Assembly: GCF_013408685.1 (NCBI RefSeq)
Contig: NZ_JACBZY010000001.1
Coordinates: 1,302,001-1,366,000 of the forward strand
DNA: 64,000 nucleotides
Reading direction: 5' to 3'
Source of the DNA: Schumannella luteola
GTDB lineage: Bacteria; Actinomycetota; Actinomycetes; Actinomycetales; Microbacteriaceae
Position numbers and translations under genes: made by a program. Of this stretch, positions 42,650 through 50,272 are shown piece after piece; positions within the stretch are counted from its first letter, which is position 1; each line of letters opens with the position of its first letter. Below the pieces are notes generated by a model that saw only the letters and a list, made by a program, of their open reading frames with translations, did not search any database and was not told where the DNA came from.

Positions 42650-43090
42650 CTATCCGTTCATGTCGGTGTTCTGGGCGTTCTGGGCGTTCTGAGTGGTCTG
42701 GATGCTCGGGGTGATCTCGGCCGGGTCGTCCGCGCCGCCGGCCTCGGCGTCGCCGGCCCCGCCGCCGGTCGCGGCGAGCCCGGCGAGGTAGGTGCCGAGC
42801 GCGTCGAAGCTGTCGGCCCAGAAGCGCTCGTAGTCGCCGACCCAGCGCGCGGCGTCGCGCAGCGGGCGGGCGTCGAGCGAGGCGGGGCGGTACTGCGCCT
42901 CGCGCCCGCGGGTCACGAGTCCGGCCTGCTCGAGCACGCGGAGGTGCTTCGAGACGGCGGCGAAGCTCATCGCGTAGGGCTCGGCGAGCTCGCCGACCGT
43001 CGCCGGTCCGCGGGAGAGCCGGGCGAGGATGTCGCGCCGGGTCGGATCGGCGAGGGCCGCGAAGGTGCGGCTGAGCTGGTCGTCGGCCAT
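42650..43090 (-). CDS. ArsR family regulator with Asn/Gln-rich C-terminal tail
   Basis: This 146-residue winged-helix regulator has TFAALADPTRRDILARLSRG and VGELAEPYAMSFAAVSKHLR, then VLEQAGLVTRGREAQYRPAS. It lacks metal-binding Cys clusters, like other ArsR proteins paired with SRPBCC genes. The C-terminal 35 residues are Gly/Ala/Asp-rich and end in a 9-bp tandem repeat encoding NAQNAQN. The ATG at 43090 is chosen for its GGGAGG site. An 18-bp palindrome sits 21 bases upstream. Confidence 0.9.
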   Translation of the reverse strand: MADDQLSRTFAALADPTRRDILARLSRGPATVGELAEPYAMSFAAVSKHLRVLEQAGLVTRGREAQYRPASLDARPLRDAARWVGDYERFWADSFDALGTYLAGLAATGGGAGDAEAGGADDPAEITPSIQTTQNAQNAQNTDMNG

Positions 43091-43110
43091 CGCGCCCTCC
43101 CTCATTCCTG

Positions 43111-43128
43111 CTGAACCATCTGGTTCAG
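43111..43128. promoter_or_regulatory. Palindromic operator before the ArsR/SRPBCC pair
   Basis: CTGAACCATCTGGTTCAG is a perfect palindrome with 8-bp arms around TC. It lies just upstream of the ArsR start and is the likely autorepression site. Its half site TGGTTCA also occurs in the MFS regulator operator. Confidence 0.78.
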
Positions 43129-43198
43129 AACCGATGAGTTGAATATAAGGCCACGCCGCGCCACGCGTCAACCCTCACGCGCGGAGTCGGGGCGGCGC

Positions 43199-44164
43199 TC
43201 AGCCGTCGCAGACGCGCAGCACGAGCTTGCCGCGGGTGTGGCCGCGCTCGATCGCCCGGTGCGCCTCGGCGGCGTCGGGCAGGTCGTAGACCGCATCCAC
43301 GAAGACCTTCAGGTCGCGCGACTCGATCAGCCGCGACACGATCGCGAGCGTCGCGCCGTCGGGGGCGACGCGGTAACCCGTCGCCCGCACCCCGGCCGCC
43401 TGCGCCTCCGCGCGCATGGTCGGCCATGATCCCGTCGGCCCGTTCACGATGATCCCGCCGGGCCGCAGCACCTGCAGTGATCGCGTGGCGGTGTCGTCGT
43501 GCACGTTGCCGACGAGGTCGATCACCGCATCCACCTCGCCGACGACGTCCTCGAAGCGCTCGGTGCTGTGGTCGACGACCTCGTCCGCGCCCAGATCGCT
43601 CAGCCAGCGCAGGTTGCGGGTCGAGCCGGTCGCGATCACGTGCGCGCCGAAGTACGAGGCCAGCTGCACCGCGAGGTGGCCCACTCCGCCGGCGGCGCCG
43701 TGGATGAGCATCCGCTGGCCCTCGTGCGCCCGCGCCGTGTCGACGACCATGCCCCAGGAGGTCAGCGCGGCGAGCGGCACGGCGGCCGCCTCGACGTGCG
43801 ACAACGTCGGCGGCTTGCGCACGACGCTGAGCTCGGTGACCGTGAGGTAGTCGGCGTAGGCGCCGCTGAGTCGCGGCACCATCCCCATGCCGTAGACCTC
43901 GGTGCCGGGCTGCAGCGCATGGGCCTCGTACGGCGCCTCGACGACGATGCCGCTGAAGTCGTTGCCGAGCACGGCGGGAAAGCTCGAGATCGCACCGAAC
44001 GCCCCGCGGCCGGCGCGCGTCTTCGCGTCGATGGGGTTCACCCCGGCGGCGACGACCTTGATCAGCAGCTCGGCGTTCGTGCGCACCGGCATCGGCACCT
44101 TCTCCAGGCGCAGCACGTCGGGGTCTCCCGCGGTGGCGAACGTCATGGCGCGCATCCTGCTCAC
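43199..44164 (-). CDS. NADP-dependent oxidoreductase, zinc-less MDR (quinone oxidoreductase-like)
   Basis: This 321-residue medium-chain dehydrogenase/reductase has the GroES-like fold at the N terminus (VVAAGVNPIDAKTRAGRG), the substrate-region FPAVLGNDFSGIVVEAPY, and the Rossmann motif IHGAAGGVGHLAVQLASYFG near residue 150. No zinc ligands are present, fitting NADPH quinone or enone reductases. The GTG at 44164 overlaps AGGGAGG spacing; the ATG at 44155 is an alternative start. It is a single gene. Confidence 0.88.
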   Translation of the reverse strand: MSRMRAMTFATAGDPDVLRLEKVPMPVRTNAELLIKVVAAGVNPIDAKTRAGRGAFGAISSFPAVLGNDFSGIVVEAPYEAHALQPGTEVYGMGMVPRLSGAYADYLTVTELSVVRKPPTLSHVEAAAVPLAALTSWGMVVDTARAHEGQRMLIHGAAGGVGHLAVQLASYFGAHVIATGSTRNLRWLSDLGADEVVDHSTERFEDVVGEVDAVIDLVGNVHDDTATRSLQVLRPGGIIVNGPTGSWPTMRAEAQAAGVRATGYRVAPDGATLAIVSRLIESRDLKVFVDAVYDLPDAAEAHRAIERGHTRGKLVLRVCDG

Positions 44165-44355
44165 TGGGCCTCCCTGCCTCGTGCGGTCGCGACGGGAGCG
44201 CCGCCGACCGTGACCTCAGTGAAGCGGGCCGATGTTCCGCGGGTGTTTCGGCGATGTACCGGGGTGGAAAACCCTGTCCGCCCCACGCCGGGATGCCCTA
44301 ACCTCCTGAACAGGCTCGCTGACGGCGGGTCGCACGCGAGATCTGAGGAGCCGGC

Positions 44356-45105
44356 ATGCGGGCGCTGTTCATCCTGATCCGACTCGGCGGCGCGGTGGCG
44401 ATCATCGCCGCCGTCGTCGCGCAGCTCATGCTGAGCCTGCAGGTGTGGGCCGAGGTGCCGGTCAAGGACACGGCGACGCAGATCGGCCACTTCTTCAGCT
44501 TCTTCACGATCGACTCGAACCTGCTCAGCGTCGTGTCGTTCCTGGTCGGCGCCGTGTTCCTCATCCTGAAGCGCGACGACACCGCCGCGTGGGGCGTCTT
44601 CCGGGGCAGCGTCACCGCCTACATGGCGACGACCGGCATCGTCTACAACCTGCTGCTGCGCGGCATCGAGCTGCCGCAGGGCAGCACCGTGCCGTGGTCG
44701 AACGAGGTGCTGCATGTCGTCGCGCCGGTGCTCGTCATCCTCGACTGGTTCTTCGCACCCGGCCGGCGTCCGCTCAAGTGGACCGCCATCTGGGTCGTGA
44801 TCGCCTTCCCGCTGGTCTGGACGCTCTACACGATGATCCGCGGGCCGCTGGTCGTCGACGGGGTCACCGGCCGCGACTACTGGTACCCGTACCCCTTCCT
44901 CAACCCGAACACGGCGCCCGAGGGCTACTTCACCGTGTTCCTCTACATGGTGCTGATCGCCGCGATCATCGGCCTCGTCGGCGCCGGCGCGATCTGGGTG
45001 TCGCGCAAGGGCGGCCGCTGGCCGCTGCCGTCGCCCGCTGGTGCGTCGTCGACCGGTGTGCCGGCGGACTCGGCGTCCGAGAGGGATGCGCGGCCGACCC
45101 CGTGA
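44356..45105 (+). CDS. Pr6Pr family membrane protein (FAR-17a/AIG1-like)
   Basis: This 249-residue protein has six membrane helices with the wording GHFFSFFTIDSNLLSVVSFL and TTGIVYNLLLRG, then LHVVAPVLVILDWFF and YWYPYPFLNPN, the Pr6Pr signature. Function is unproven; eukaryotic relatives cleave lipid esters with Thr and His residues, and the conserved His/Thr here could be similar. A GAGGAG site lies upstream. The stop overlaps the next gene's GTG. Confidence 0.85.
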   Translation: MRALFILIRLGGAVAIIAAVVAQLMLSLQVWAEVPVKDTATQIGHFFSFFTIDSNLLSVVSFLVGAVFLILKRDDTAAWGVFRGSVTAYMATTGIVYNLLLRGIELPQGSTVPWSNEVLHVVAPVLVILDWFFAPGRRPLKWTAIWVVIAFPLVWTLYTMIRGPLVVDGVTGRDYWYPYPFLNPNTAPEGYFTVFLYMVLIAAIIGLVGAGAIWVSRKGGRWPLPSPAGASSTGVPADSASERDARPTP

Positions 45106-45875
45106 CGTCCGGCTCGGTTCTGAAGGCGCCGGCCTTCCGCTCCGTCGCGCGTCGGCTCGTCGCCGCGCTCGGCGCGCTGCTCGCCCTGGCCGCGCTCGCC
45201 CTGATCTGGGCCGCGCGGCTGAGCCTGCCGCACGACCTCTACGTCAGCGAGCTCGGCGCCGACGGCATGCCGACGGCCGGCGCGTTCCGCCTCGCGCTGC
45301 TGCTGCTCGTCGCCGGGGGAGCGCTCGTCGCGCTCGCCTGCCGCGGCATCCGCAGCCGGGCGCGCGTGCTGCGGCGCTGGACGCCGACCGTCTCGCTGCT
45401 GGTCTCGTGCGCCTTCTTCCTGCTGGCATCCCAGGTGCCGTGCACAGCCGGCTGCCCGGTGCCCGCGCCCGGCTCGCCGCTGTTCACCTGGCAGGACTTC
45501 ACGCACACCTCGGCCGCGGTGATCGCCTTCGGCGCGGCAGCGGTGGCGATGCTGCAGTGCGGCTTCGCGCTCGGGCACCCGGTGCTCGCGGTGCTGTCGC
45601 GGGCGTCGGCGATCGCCGTCGCGGGCATCGCCGCGATCGGCGGCCTGATGTCGGTGCTGAGCTTCTACTCGTGGATGGGCAGCCGCTTCGAGTTCACGGC
45701 GACGACGATCGGGCTCGCCTGGGTCGCGGTGCTCGGCCTGTCGGTCGCGCTGGCGCGGCAGAGGGTGTCGGCGCCGCGCGACGTGGCGGGCGAGGCGGAT
45801 ACGGCGCGTCCGGCAGACCCTGCCGGCGTCGCCGACTCAGCGGCGGCGCAGCAGCTCGAGCAGCCGATCGGCTAG
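45102..45875 (+). CDS. DUF998 domain membrane protein
   Basis: This 257-residue protein has six to seven hydrophobic segments. The PHDLYVSELGADGMPTAGAF loop between helices 1 and 2 and the FTWQDFTHTSAAVIAFGAAA segment are typical of DUF998. A CxxxC pair (PCTAGCPVP) lies in an outer loop. Function is unknown. The GTG start overlaps the TGA of the Pr6Pr gene by four bases. Its 3' end overlaps the converging YqaJ gene by 39 bases. Confidence 0.82.
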   Translation: MTSGSVLKAPAFRSVARRLVAALGALLALAALALIWAARLSLPHDLYVSELGADGMPTAGAFRLALLLLVAGGALVALACRGIRSRARVLRRWTPTVSLLVSCAFFLLASQVPCTAGCPVPAPGSPLFTWQDFTHTSAAVIAFGAAAVAMLQCGFALGHPVLAVLSRASAIAVAGIAAIGGLMSVLSFYSWMGSRFEFTATTIGLAWVAVLGLSVALARQRVSAPRDVAGEADTARPADPAGVADSAAAQQLEQPIG

Positions 45876-46448
45876 CACGACGAGGCGATGGATCTCGTTG
45901 TCGTCGCGATCCACCCAGCGCGACTCGGGCACCGCATCCACGGGCACGAAGTCGCGGTGCTGCTCCCAGACGACGAGAGTGCGCTCGGCGCCGAGCACGT
46001 ACTGCTGCCACCACACCTGACGCAGGTAGGTGCGGGGGATGCTGCGCCACGCCTTCGAGGTCGTCTTGATCTCGCAGAGCTCGAGCGTGGCGCTGCGCTC
46101 GCGCACCCCGTCGGGGGTGGCGAGGTGGCCGCGCTCGCCGTCGGCGTGGAAGAGCTGGGTGCTCGGCTGCATGCCGTGCTCCGCGCGCGCCCAGCGGGCG
46201 ATCTCGGGTTCACGGGCGCGGCCGTGGTCGGTGTAGGCGTTGCCGCCGAAGCCGGTGCCGAGCATCTTCTCCATGGCGATGCCCGGCAGGGGCTTGTCGC
46301 TCGAGAAGCGCGCCGCGTCGGTCGCGGTGACCCCGTTCGCGCGGGCGATGAACCAGCCGCGCCGATCCGTCGAGTCGGCGACGACCCGGTCGCGCCAGTG
46401 CACCGGCGGCGCCTCCCAGAGGGAGAGCATCGGCTGAGCACGGGTCAC
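45837..46448 (-). CDS. YqaJ-family viral recombinase-like nuclease
   Basis: This 203-residue PD-(D/E)xK nuclease domain of the YqaJ/lambda-exonuclease type has an N-terminal Glu in NAYTDHGRAREPEIARWA, an Asp in HLATPDGV near residue 112 and the ExK pair in LELCEIKTTSKAW near residue 130. A downstream YLRQVWWQQYVLGAERTLVV is a family hallmark. It acts on DNA ends in phage relatives. Here it stands alone with no recT or phage genes. The GTG has GAGAAT six bases upstream. Confidence 0.86.
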   Translation of the reverse strand: MTRAQPMLSLWEAPPVHWRDRVVADSTDRRGWFIARANGVTATDAARFSSDKPLPGIAMEKMLGTGFGGNAYTDHGRAREPEIARWARAEHGMQPSTQLFHADGERGHLATPDGVRERSATLELCEIKTTSKAWRSIPRTYLRQVWWQQYVLGAERTLVVWEQHRDFVPVDAVPESRWVDRDDNEIHRLVVLADRLLELLRRR

Positions 46449-46604
46449 GCCCCCATTCTCACCCCGGCCGGCGACACCGGCTGGCGACGCGACGAGCGCG
46501 CCCCGATCGCGGGACTGCGGCACCGGTGGTGAGGTGAGGTAACCTCGCACCGCGAGGTCGCGTGAACCCGAAGCACGACGGCCGGCACCGACGAAGGGCG
46601 CGCC

Positions 46605-46796
46605 ATGGTCAGCACCGTCCGGCTGCTCGCCGATGCCGGGATCTTCGACGCCGAGTGCGTGCCCTGGGTGCCGATCGCCCTCCTCATCGCCCTGGCCGCC
46701 GTCGCGATGATCGGCGCCTTCGTGCTGCGGCGCGAGCCCGGCGACGGCGACGGAGATGTCGGGGGAGACGAGCTCGACCCCGATCCGGAAGGCTGA
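46605..46796 (+). CDS. Small single-helix membrane protein, hypothetical
   Basis: This 63-residue frame has one membrane helix (PWVPIALLIALAAVAMIGAFV) and an acidic Gly/Asp tail (GDGDGDVGGDELDPDPEG). A modest GAAGGG site precedes the ATG. The upstream segment has nested hairpins (CCTCGC-ACC-GCGAGG near 46543). Function is unknown, but the clean helix and tail make it a plausible gene. Confidence 0.55.
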   Translation: MVSTVRLLADAGIFDAECVPWVPIALLIALAAVAMIGAFVLRREPGDGDGDVGGDELDPDPEG

Positions 46797-46834
46797 CGAC
46801 GCCCGGCGCGCGATCGCCGACCCGCCGACTCGGT

Positions 46835-47017
46835 TTGCGCATCCGCCGTCTCTCGGGTTAGCCTCGACCCGGCCGAAGACCGCTGGTCTCCGATGTGCCG
46901 CCTTCTCGAAGGCGTCACCCGGACGAAGTCCTTCCTCGTGAAGAGACCCGCGCAGGTGTGTGAAGCAATAAGCCCTTCTGTGGTTCGAGCTCCGTGCGTC
47001 TGCGCCGGAGCTCTTTT
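46835..47017 (+). promoter_or_regulatory. Promoter and L10 leader with terminator-like hairpin
   Basis: TTGCGC (46835-46840), 17 bases, then TTAGCC (46858-46863) gives the promoter. The leader then contains CCGAAGACCGCTGGT and CGCGCAGGTGTGTGAAG, words of the actinobacterial L10 leader. GAGCTCCG (46987-46994) pairs with CGGAGCTC (47006-47013), followed by TTTT, a rare U-run here, so a Rho-independent attenuator is likely. Confidence 0.8.
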
Positions 47018-47088
47018 CGTTGGCGGATGTCTGATCCCACTCGGGATGCCCGCGGCCCTCGGCGCCGAATCCAACCACAAGGAGCGCC

Positions 47089-47604
47089 ATGGCGAACAAG
47101 GAAGCAACGGTCGCCGAGCTGACGGAGTCTTTCCGCAGCTCGAACGCGGTCGTGCTCACCGAGTACCGCGGTCTCACGGTTGCTCAGCTCAAGGAGCTGC
47201 GCAAGAACCTCCGCGAGAACGCGACCTATGCCGTGGTGAAGAACACGCTCACCAAGATCGCGGCCAACGAAGCGGGCATCACGTCGTTCGACGACGCCCT
47301 CGTCGGTCCCTCCGCGATCGCCTTCGTCCACGGTGACACTGTCGCCGTGGCGAAGACTCTGCGTGACTTCGCCAAGGCGAACCCTCTGCTGGTGGTCAAG
47401 GGCGGGTACTTCGACGGTGCCCCGCTGACCGCCGACGAGGTGAACAAGCTCGCCGATCTCGAGTCGCGTGAGGTGCTGCTGGCCAAGCTGGCCGGCGCCT
47501 TCAAGGCCTCGCTGTTCGGTGCCGCATACATGTTCAACGCACCGCTCGCGCAGGCCGTTCGCACGGTCGACGCGCTGCGCGCGAAGCAGGAGTCCGCGGC
47601 GTAA
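47089..47604 (+). CDS. rplJ: 50S ribosomal protein L10
   Basis: This 171-residue L10 has the N-terminal RNA-binding part [20 protein letters not shown] and [20 protein letters not shown], and the L7/L12-binding C-terminal helix ([20 protein letters not shown]). It anchors L12 dimers to the stalk and represses its own operon by binding the leader. An AAGGAG site precedes the ATG. Confidence 0.98.
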   Translation: MANKEATVAELTESFRSSNAVVLTEYRGLTVAQLKELRKNLRENATYAVVKNTLTKIAANEAGITSFDDALVGPSAIAFVHGDTVAVAKTLRDFAKANPLLVVKGGYFDGAPLTADEVNKLADLESREVLLAKLAGAFKASLFGAAYMFNAPLAQAVRTVDALRAKQESAA

Positions 47605-47643
47605 CCCGCCCGCGGCTAGACATTCAGCACTAAGGAGACAGAC

Positions 47644-48030
47644 ATGGCCAAGCTCACCACCGACGAGCTGCTCGAGGCGTTCAAGGAGCTTTCGCTCATC
47701 GAGCTCAGCGACTTCGTCAAGAAGTTCGAGGAGACCTTCGAGGTCACCGCCGCCGCCCCCGTCGCCGTGGCCGCCGCCCCGGCCGCCGGTGGCGCTGCCG
47801 CCGCCGAGGAGGAGGAGAAGGACTCGTTCGACGTCGTTCTCGAGTCGGCCGGTTCCGCCAAGATCCAGGTCATCAAGGAGGTGCGCGGCCTCACGAGCCT
47901 CGGCCTCTCGGAGGCCAAGGCTCTCGTCGACGGCGCGCCCAGCACCGTTCTGGAGGGCGCCAACAAGGAGGCGGCCGAGAAGGCCAAGGAGGCCCTCGAG
48001 GGCGCCGGCGCCACGGTCACCCTCAAGTAA
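47644..48030 (+). CDS. rplL: 50S ribosomal protein L7/L12
   Basis: The 128-residue acidic stalk protein has an N-terminal L10-binding helix ([20 protein letters not shown]), an Ala/Gly/Glu hinge, and the C-terminal domain with [20 protein letters not shown], which binds translation factors. It follows rplJ by 39 bases after AAGGAG. A hairpin terminator lies 18 bases after the stop; rpoB is not next to it. Confidence 0.98.
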   Translation: MAKLTTDELLEAFKELSLIELSDFVKKFEETFEVTAAAPVAVAAAPAAGGAAAAEEEEKDSFDVVLESAGSAKIQVIKEVRGLTSLGLSEAKALVDGAPSTVLEGANKEAAEKAKEALEGAGATVTLK

Positions 48031-48047
48031 GGTTCTTCCTCACTTCA

Positions 48048-48090
48048 ACGACGGCGTCGTTCCCGGTTCGTCCGGGGGCGGCGCCGTCGT
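48048..48090 (+). terminator. Terminator after rplJ-rplL
   Basis: ACGACGGCG (48048-48056) pairs with CGCCGTCGT (48082-48090), with an inner CCCGG/CCGGG stem. It lies just after rplL and ends the L10-L12 unit. Confidence 0.83.
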
Positions 48091-48269
48091 CGTGTTCCCG
48101 GCGCACCGTCGAGGATGCGGCATCGCGGCATCGCGGCCGGTCAGACGCCGCGGCGGCGTCGGGCAGCTCGCGCCGAGTTGACGGACGGGGATCGGGTAAC
48201 CAGCCGTTCTCCCCGTCCGTCGGCGCGCGCGCAGGCCGGGATCAGGGACGGCCGAGCGCGAGCGCTGAA

Positions 48270-49994
48270 TCAGTGAAGCGCATCGGCCTCGGGCGACGCA
48301 GAGTGACCACGGGGTGATCCCGGGGTGACGTAGAGCCCGAGCGTCTGCGCCTTGCGCACGGCCTCGCCGCGCGAGCCGACGCCGAGCTTGCGGTAGATGT
48401 TGCGCAGGTGCGTCTTCATCGTGTTGCCCGAGACGAAGAGCTCCTGGGCGATCGTCGCGACCGTCTTGCCCTGGCGCAGCTGGTCGAGCACGATCGTCTC
48501 CCGGCTGGTCAGCGGCGCGAGCATCCCGCCCTCGTCGCCGGCGGCGGTGAGACGCGCATCCACGGCCGAGCGGATGCGCTCGACGAGCGTCGCGATCTCC
48601 GGCGACTGCCGACGTGCGGCGGCCTGGTTCATCAGCTCGCGCAGCATCAGCGGCGGCACCATCACCAGCGGCGAGCGGGTGCCGGTGCGCTGCATGTGGT
48701 GCAGGCTGCGATCGCACCACAGCGCCGACTCGACCGGGTTGCCGCGCTCGGCCTCGATCGCGGCGCGCAGCAGCTGCACCTCGGCGAGGGTGCGGGCGGC
48801 GTGAGCCTCACCGAGGGCGTCGCACTCCGCGAGCGCTGCAGACGCGCCCTCGACGTCGCCGTTCACGAGTCGCAGCTGGGCGATGTAGCGCCCCGCGCAG
48901 AGGTCGTGACGGGCGTCGGAAGGCAGCTCGGAGAGCACCTGCCAGGCCGCGTCGCCCTGGCCGTGACGGATGAGGATCGCGGCCCGCAGCAGCTCCCCGA
49001 GCGCGGCGCCGCTGCCCGCGGGGTGCCAGCCGCGGTAGCTCTCGCCCGCGCGGCGGATGAGCTCGAGGGCGCCGGAGAAGTCGCGTTCGAGCGCGTGCAG
49101 ACGGGCGGTGGCGATCCAGCCGAAGGGCTCCCAGTCGCTGCCCTCGGCGGCGGCGGCGATCTCGACCTCGAGGCGGTGGGCGGTGTCGCTGTCGAGACGC
49201 TCGACCGCGACCATGAGCTCGGCGATGAGCGCGGTCGCCGCGAAGGGGCTGCGCAGCAGCAGGGTGCCCTCGGCGATCGAGCGTGCCTGGCCCACGAAGC
49301 CGGCCGCGTCGTCGAGCTCGCCGGCTCCGATCGCGATCAGCGCGCGGCCGCCGAGGCACTCGACGTGCTCGGCGCGGCTGAGGTGGCGTTCGCCCAGACC
49401 GTCGGCGAACGCCAGCAGCGGCGCCGCGTCGGAGTAGCGCCCGCGATGCAGCTGCACCATGCCGCGCTGCAGTGCGGCCATCGCGCGCACGGTCACACGC
49501 CATTCGATTCCGGGGGCGGAGGCCGCCTGCGCCTGCTCGGCGGCGAGGTCGAGGGCGTCGTCGGCGTCGTCGAGCCGGCCCAGGGTGCGCAGTGCGGCGG
49601 CCGACTGCAGGCGCACGATCACGGCGTCCGGGTCGTCGGCGGGCAGCGTCGCCAGCGCCGCCTCGAAGTAGGCGAGCGCCGAGCGCGAGCGGTCGCCGCG
49701 GGCGGTGCGGTAGCTCGCGCCGAACGCCGCCGCGATGACGGGATCATCGCGCCAGGCCTCATCGGGGATGGTCTCGATCAGCTCGCGCAGGCCGGCCGGC
49801 GACTCGGCGGAGAGTCCGCGCCAGGCGTTGCGCACGAGTATCACGGCACCGGGGGGATCACCCGCGTCGAGTCGGGCGTCCACCTCCCGGCGGAGGGCGT
49901 CGAGAGTGGTGCTTCGGGGCAATTCGGTGTCGCTTCCACACGTCGGGTGCTGCAGACGTGCGCCGGTCTCGGGTCCGGCGCGCGAGGCGGGCAC
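48270..49994 (-). CDS. LuxR family regulator with helical-repeat N-terminal domain
   Basis: This 574-residue protein has a long alpha-helical N-terminal part of TPR-like repeats (LALA/LEAALATLPADDPDAVIV and many AALAY/ALR pairs), like the MalT arm, but no N-terminal ATPase Walker A. The C-terminal LuxR HTH reads LTSRETIVLDQLRQGKTVAT, then IAQELFVSGNTMKTHLRNIY and RKLGVGSRGEA. It probably controls the divergent surface protein gene. The GTG at 49994 is tentative; no good ribosome site is seen, and the true start could be inside. Confidence 0.82.
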   Translation of the reverse strand: MPASRAGPETGARLQHPTCGSDTELPRSTTLDALRREVDARLDAGDPPGAVILVRNAWRGLSAESPAGLRELIETIPDEAWRDDPVIAAAFGASYRTARGDRSRSALAYFEAALATLPADDPDAVIVRLQSAAALRTLGRLDDADDALDLAAEQAQAASAPGIEWRVTVRAMAALQRGMVQLHRGRYSDAAPLLAFADGLGERHLSRAEHVECLGGRALIAIGAGELDDAAGFVGQARSIAEGTLLLRSPFAATALIAELMVAVERLDSDTAHRLEVEIAAAAEGSDWEPFGWIATARLHALERDFSGALELIRRAGESYRGWHPAGSGAALGELLRAAILIRHGQGDAAWQVLSELPSDARHDLCAGRYIAQLRLVNGDVEGASAALAECDALGEAHAARTLAEVQLLRAAIEAERGNPVESALWCDRSLHHMQRTGTRSPLVMVPPLMLRELMNQAAARRQSPEIATLVERIRSAVDARLTAAGDEGGMLAPLTSRETIVLDQLRQGKTVATIAQELFVSGNTMKTHLRNIYRKLGVGSRGEAVRKAQTLGLYVTPGSPRGHSASPEADALH

Positions 49995-50067
49995 GCTTCG
50001 GAGTGATGCACACCCCCGTGTGGTTCCCAGTTCCGCGCGGTGGTCTGAATCTCACCCCCGATGCTAC

Positions 50068-50097
50068 TTGCGCACCGCGAAACGTGTCCACCATAAT
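50068..50097 (+). promoter_or_regulatory. Promoter of the surface repeat protein
   Basis: TTGCGC (50068-50073), 18 bases, then CATAAT (50092-50097) is a good promoter match. It predicts a leader of about 170 bases to the chosen start, in a gap shared with the divergent LuxR gene. Confidence 0.6.
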
Positions 50098-50272
50098 GAG
50101 GACAACTCTGGCGACCCCCGTAGTCAGAGGGCCGATCGTCCCCCGCGATCGGATCAGTACGGCATCGCGCCGTGCACCCGCCAGGTCTGGTCGGTCTTAC
50201 CCTCCGCCCAGCCCGTCCCCCTGAATGGCGAGTGCTGTCTGCGCGTGCCTTGAAGTAGAGAGCAACCCCCGT

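Noticed and set aside
45837-46448. A prophage remnant around the YqaJ gene
   Set aside because: No integrase, structural, recT or lysis genes and no att-like repeats were seen; neighbours are ordinary chromosomal genes.
45837-47177. A 446-residue protein joining the YqaJ domain to an upstream minus-strand frame
   Set aside because: The first 240 residues run antisense to the L10 leader and a small gene and look like noise; the GTG at 46448 has a proper -10 and the domain starts right after it.
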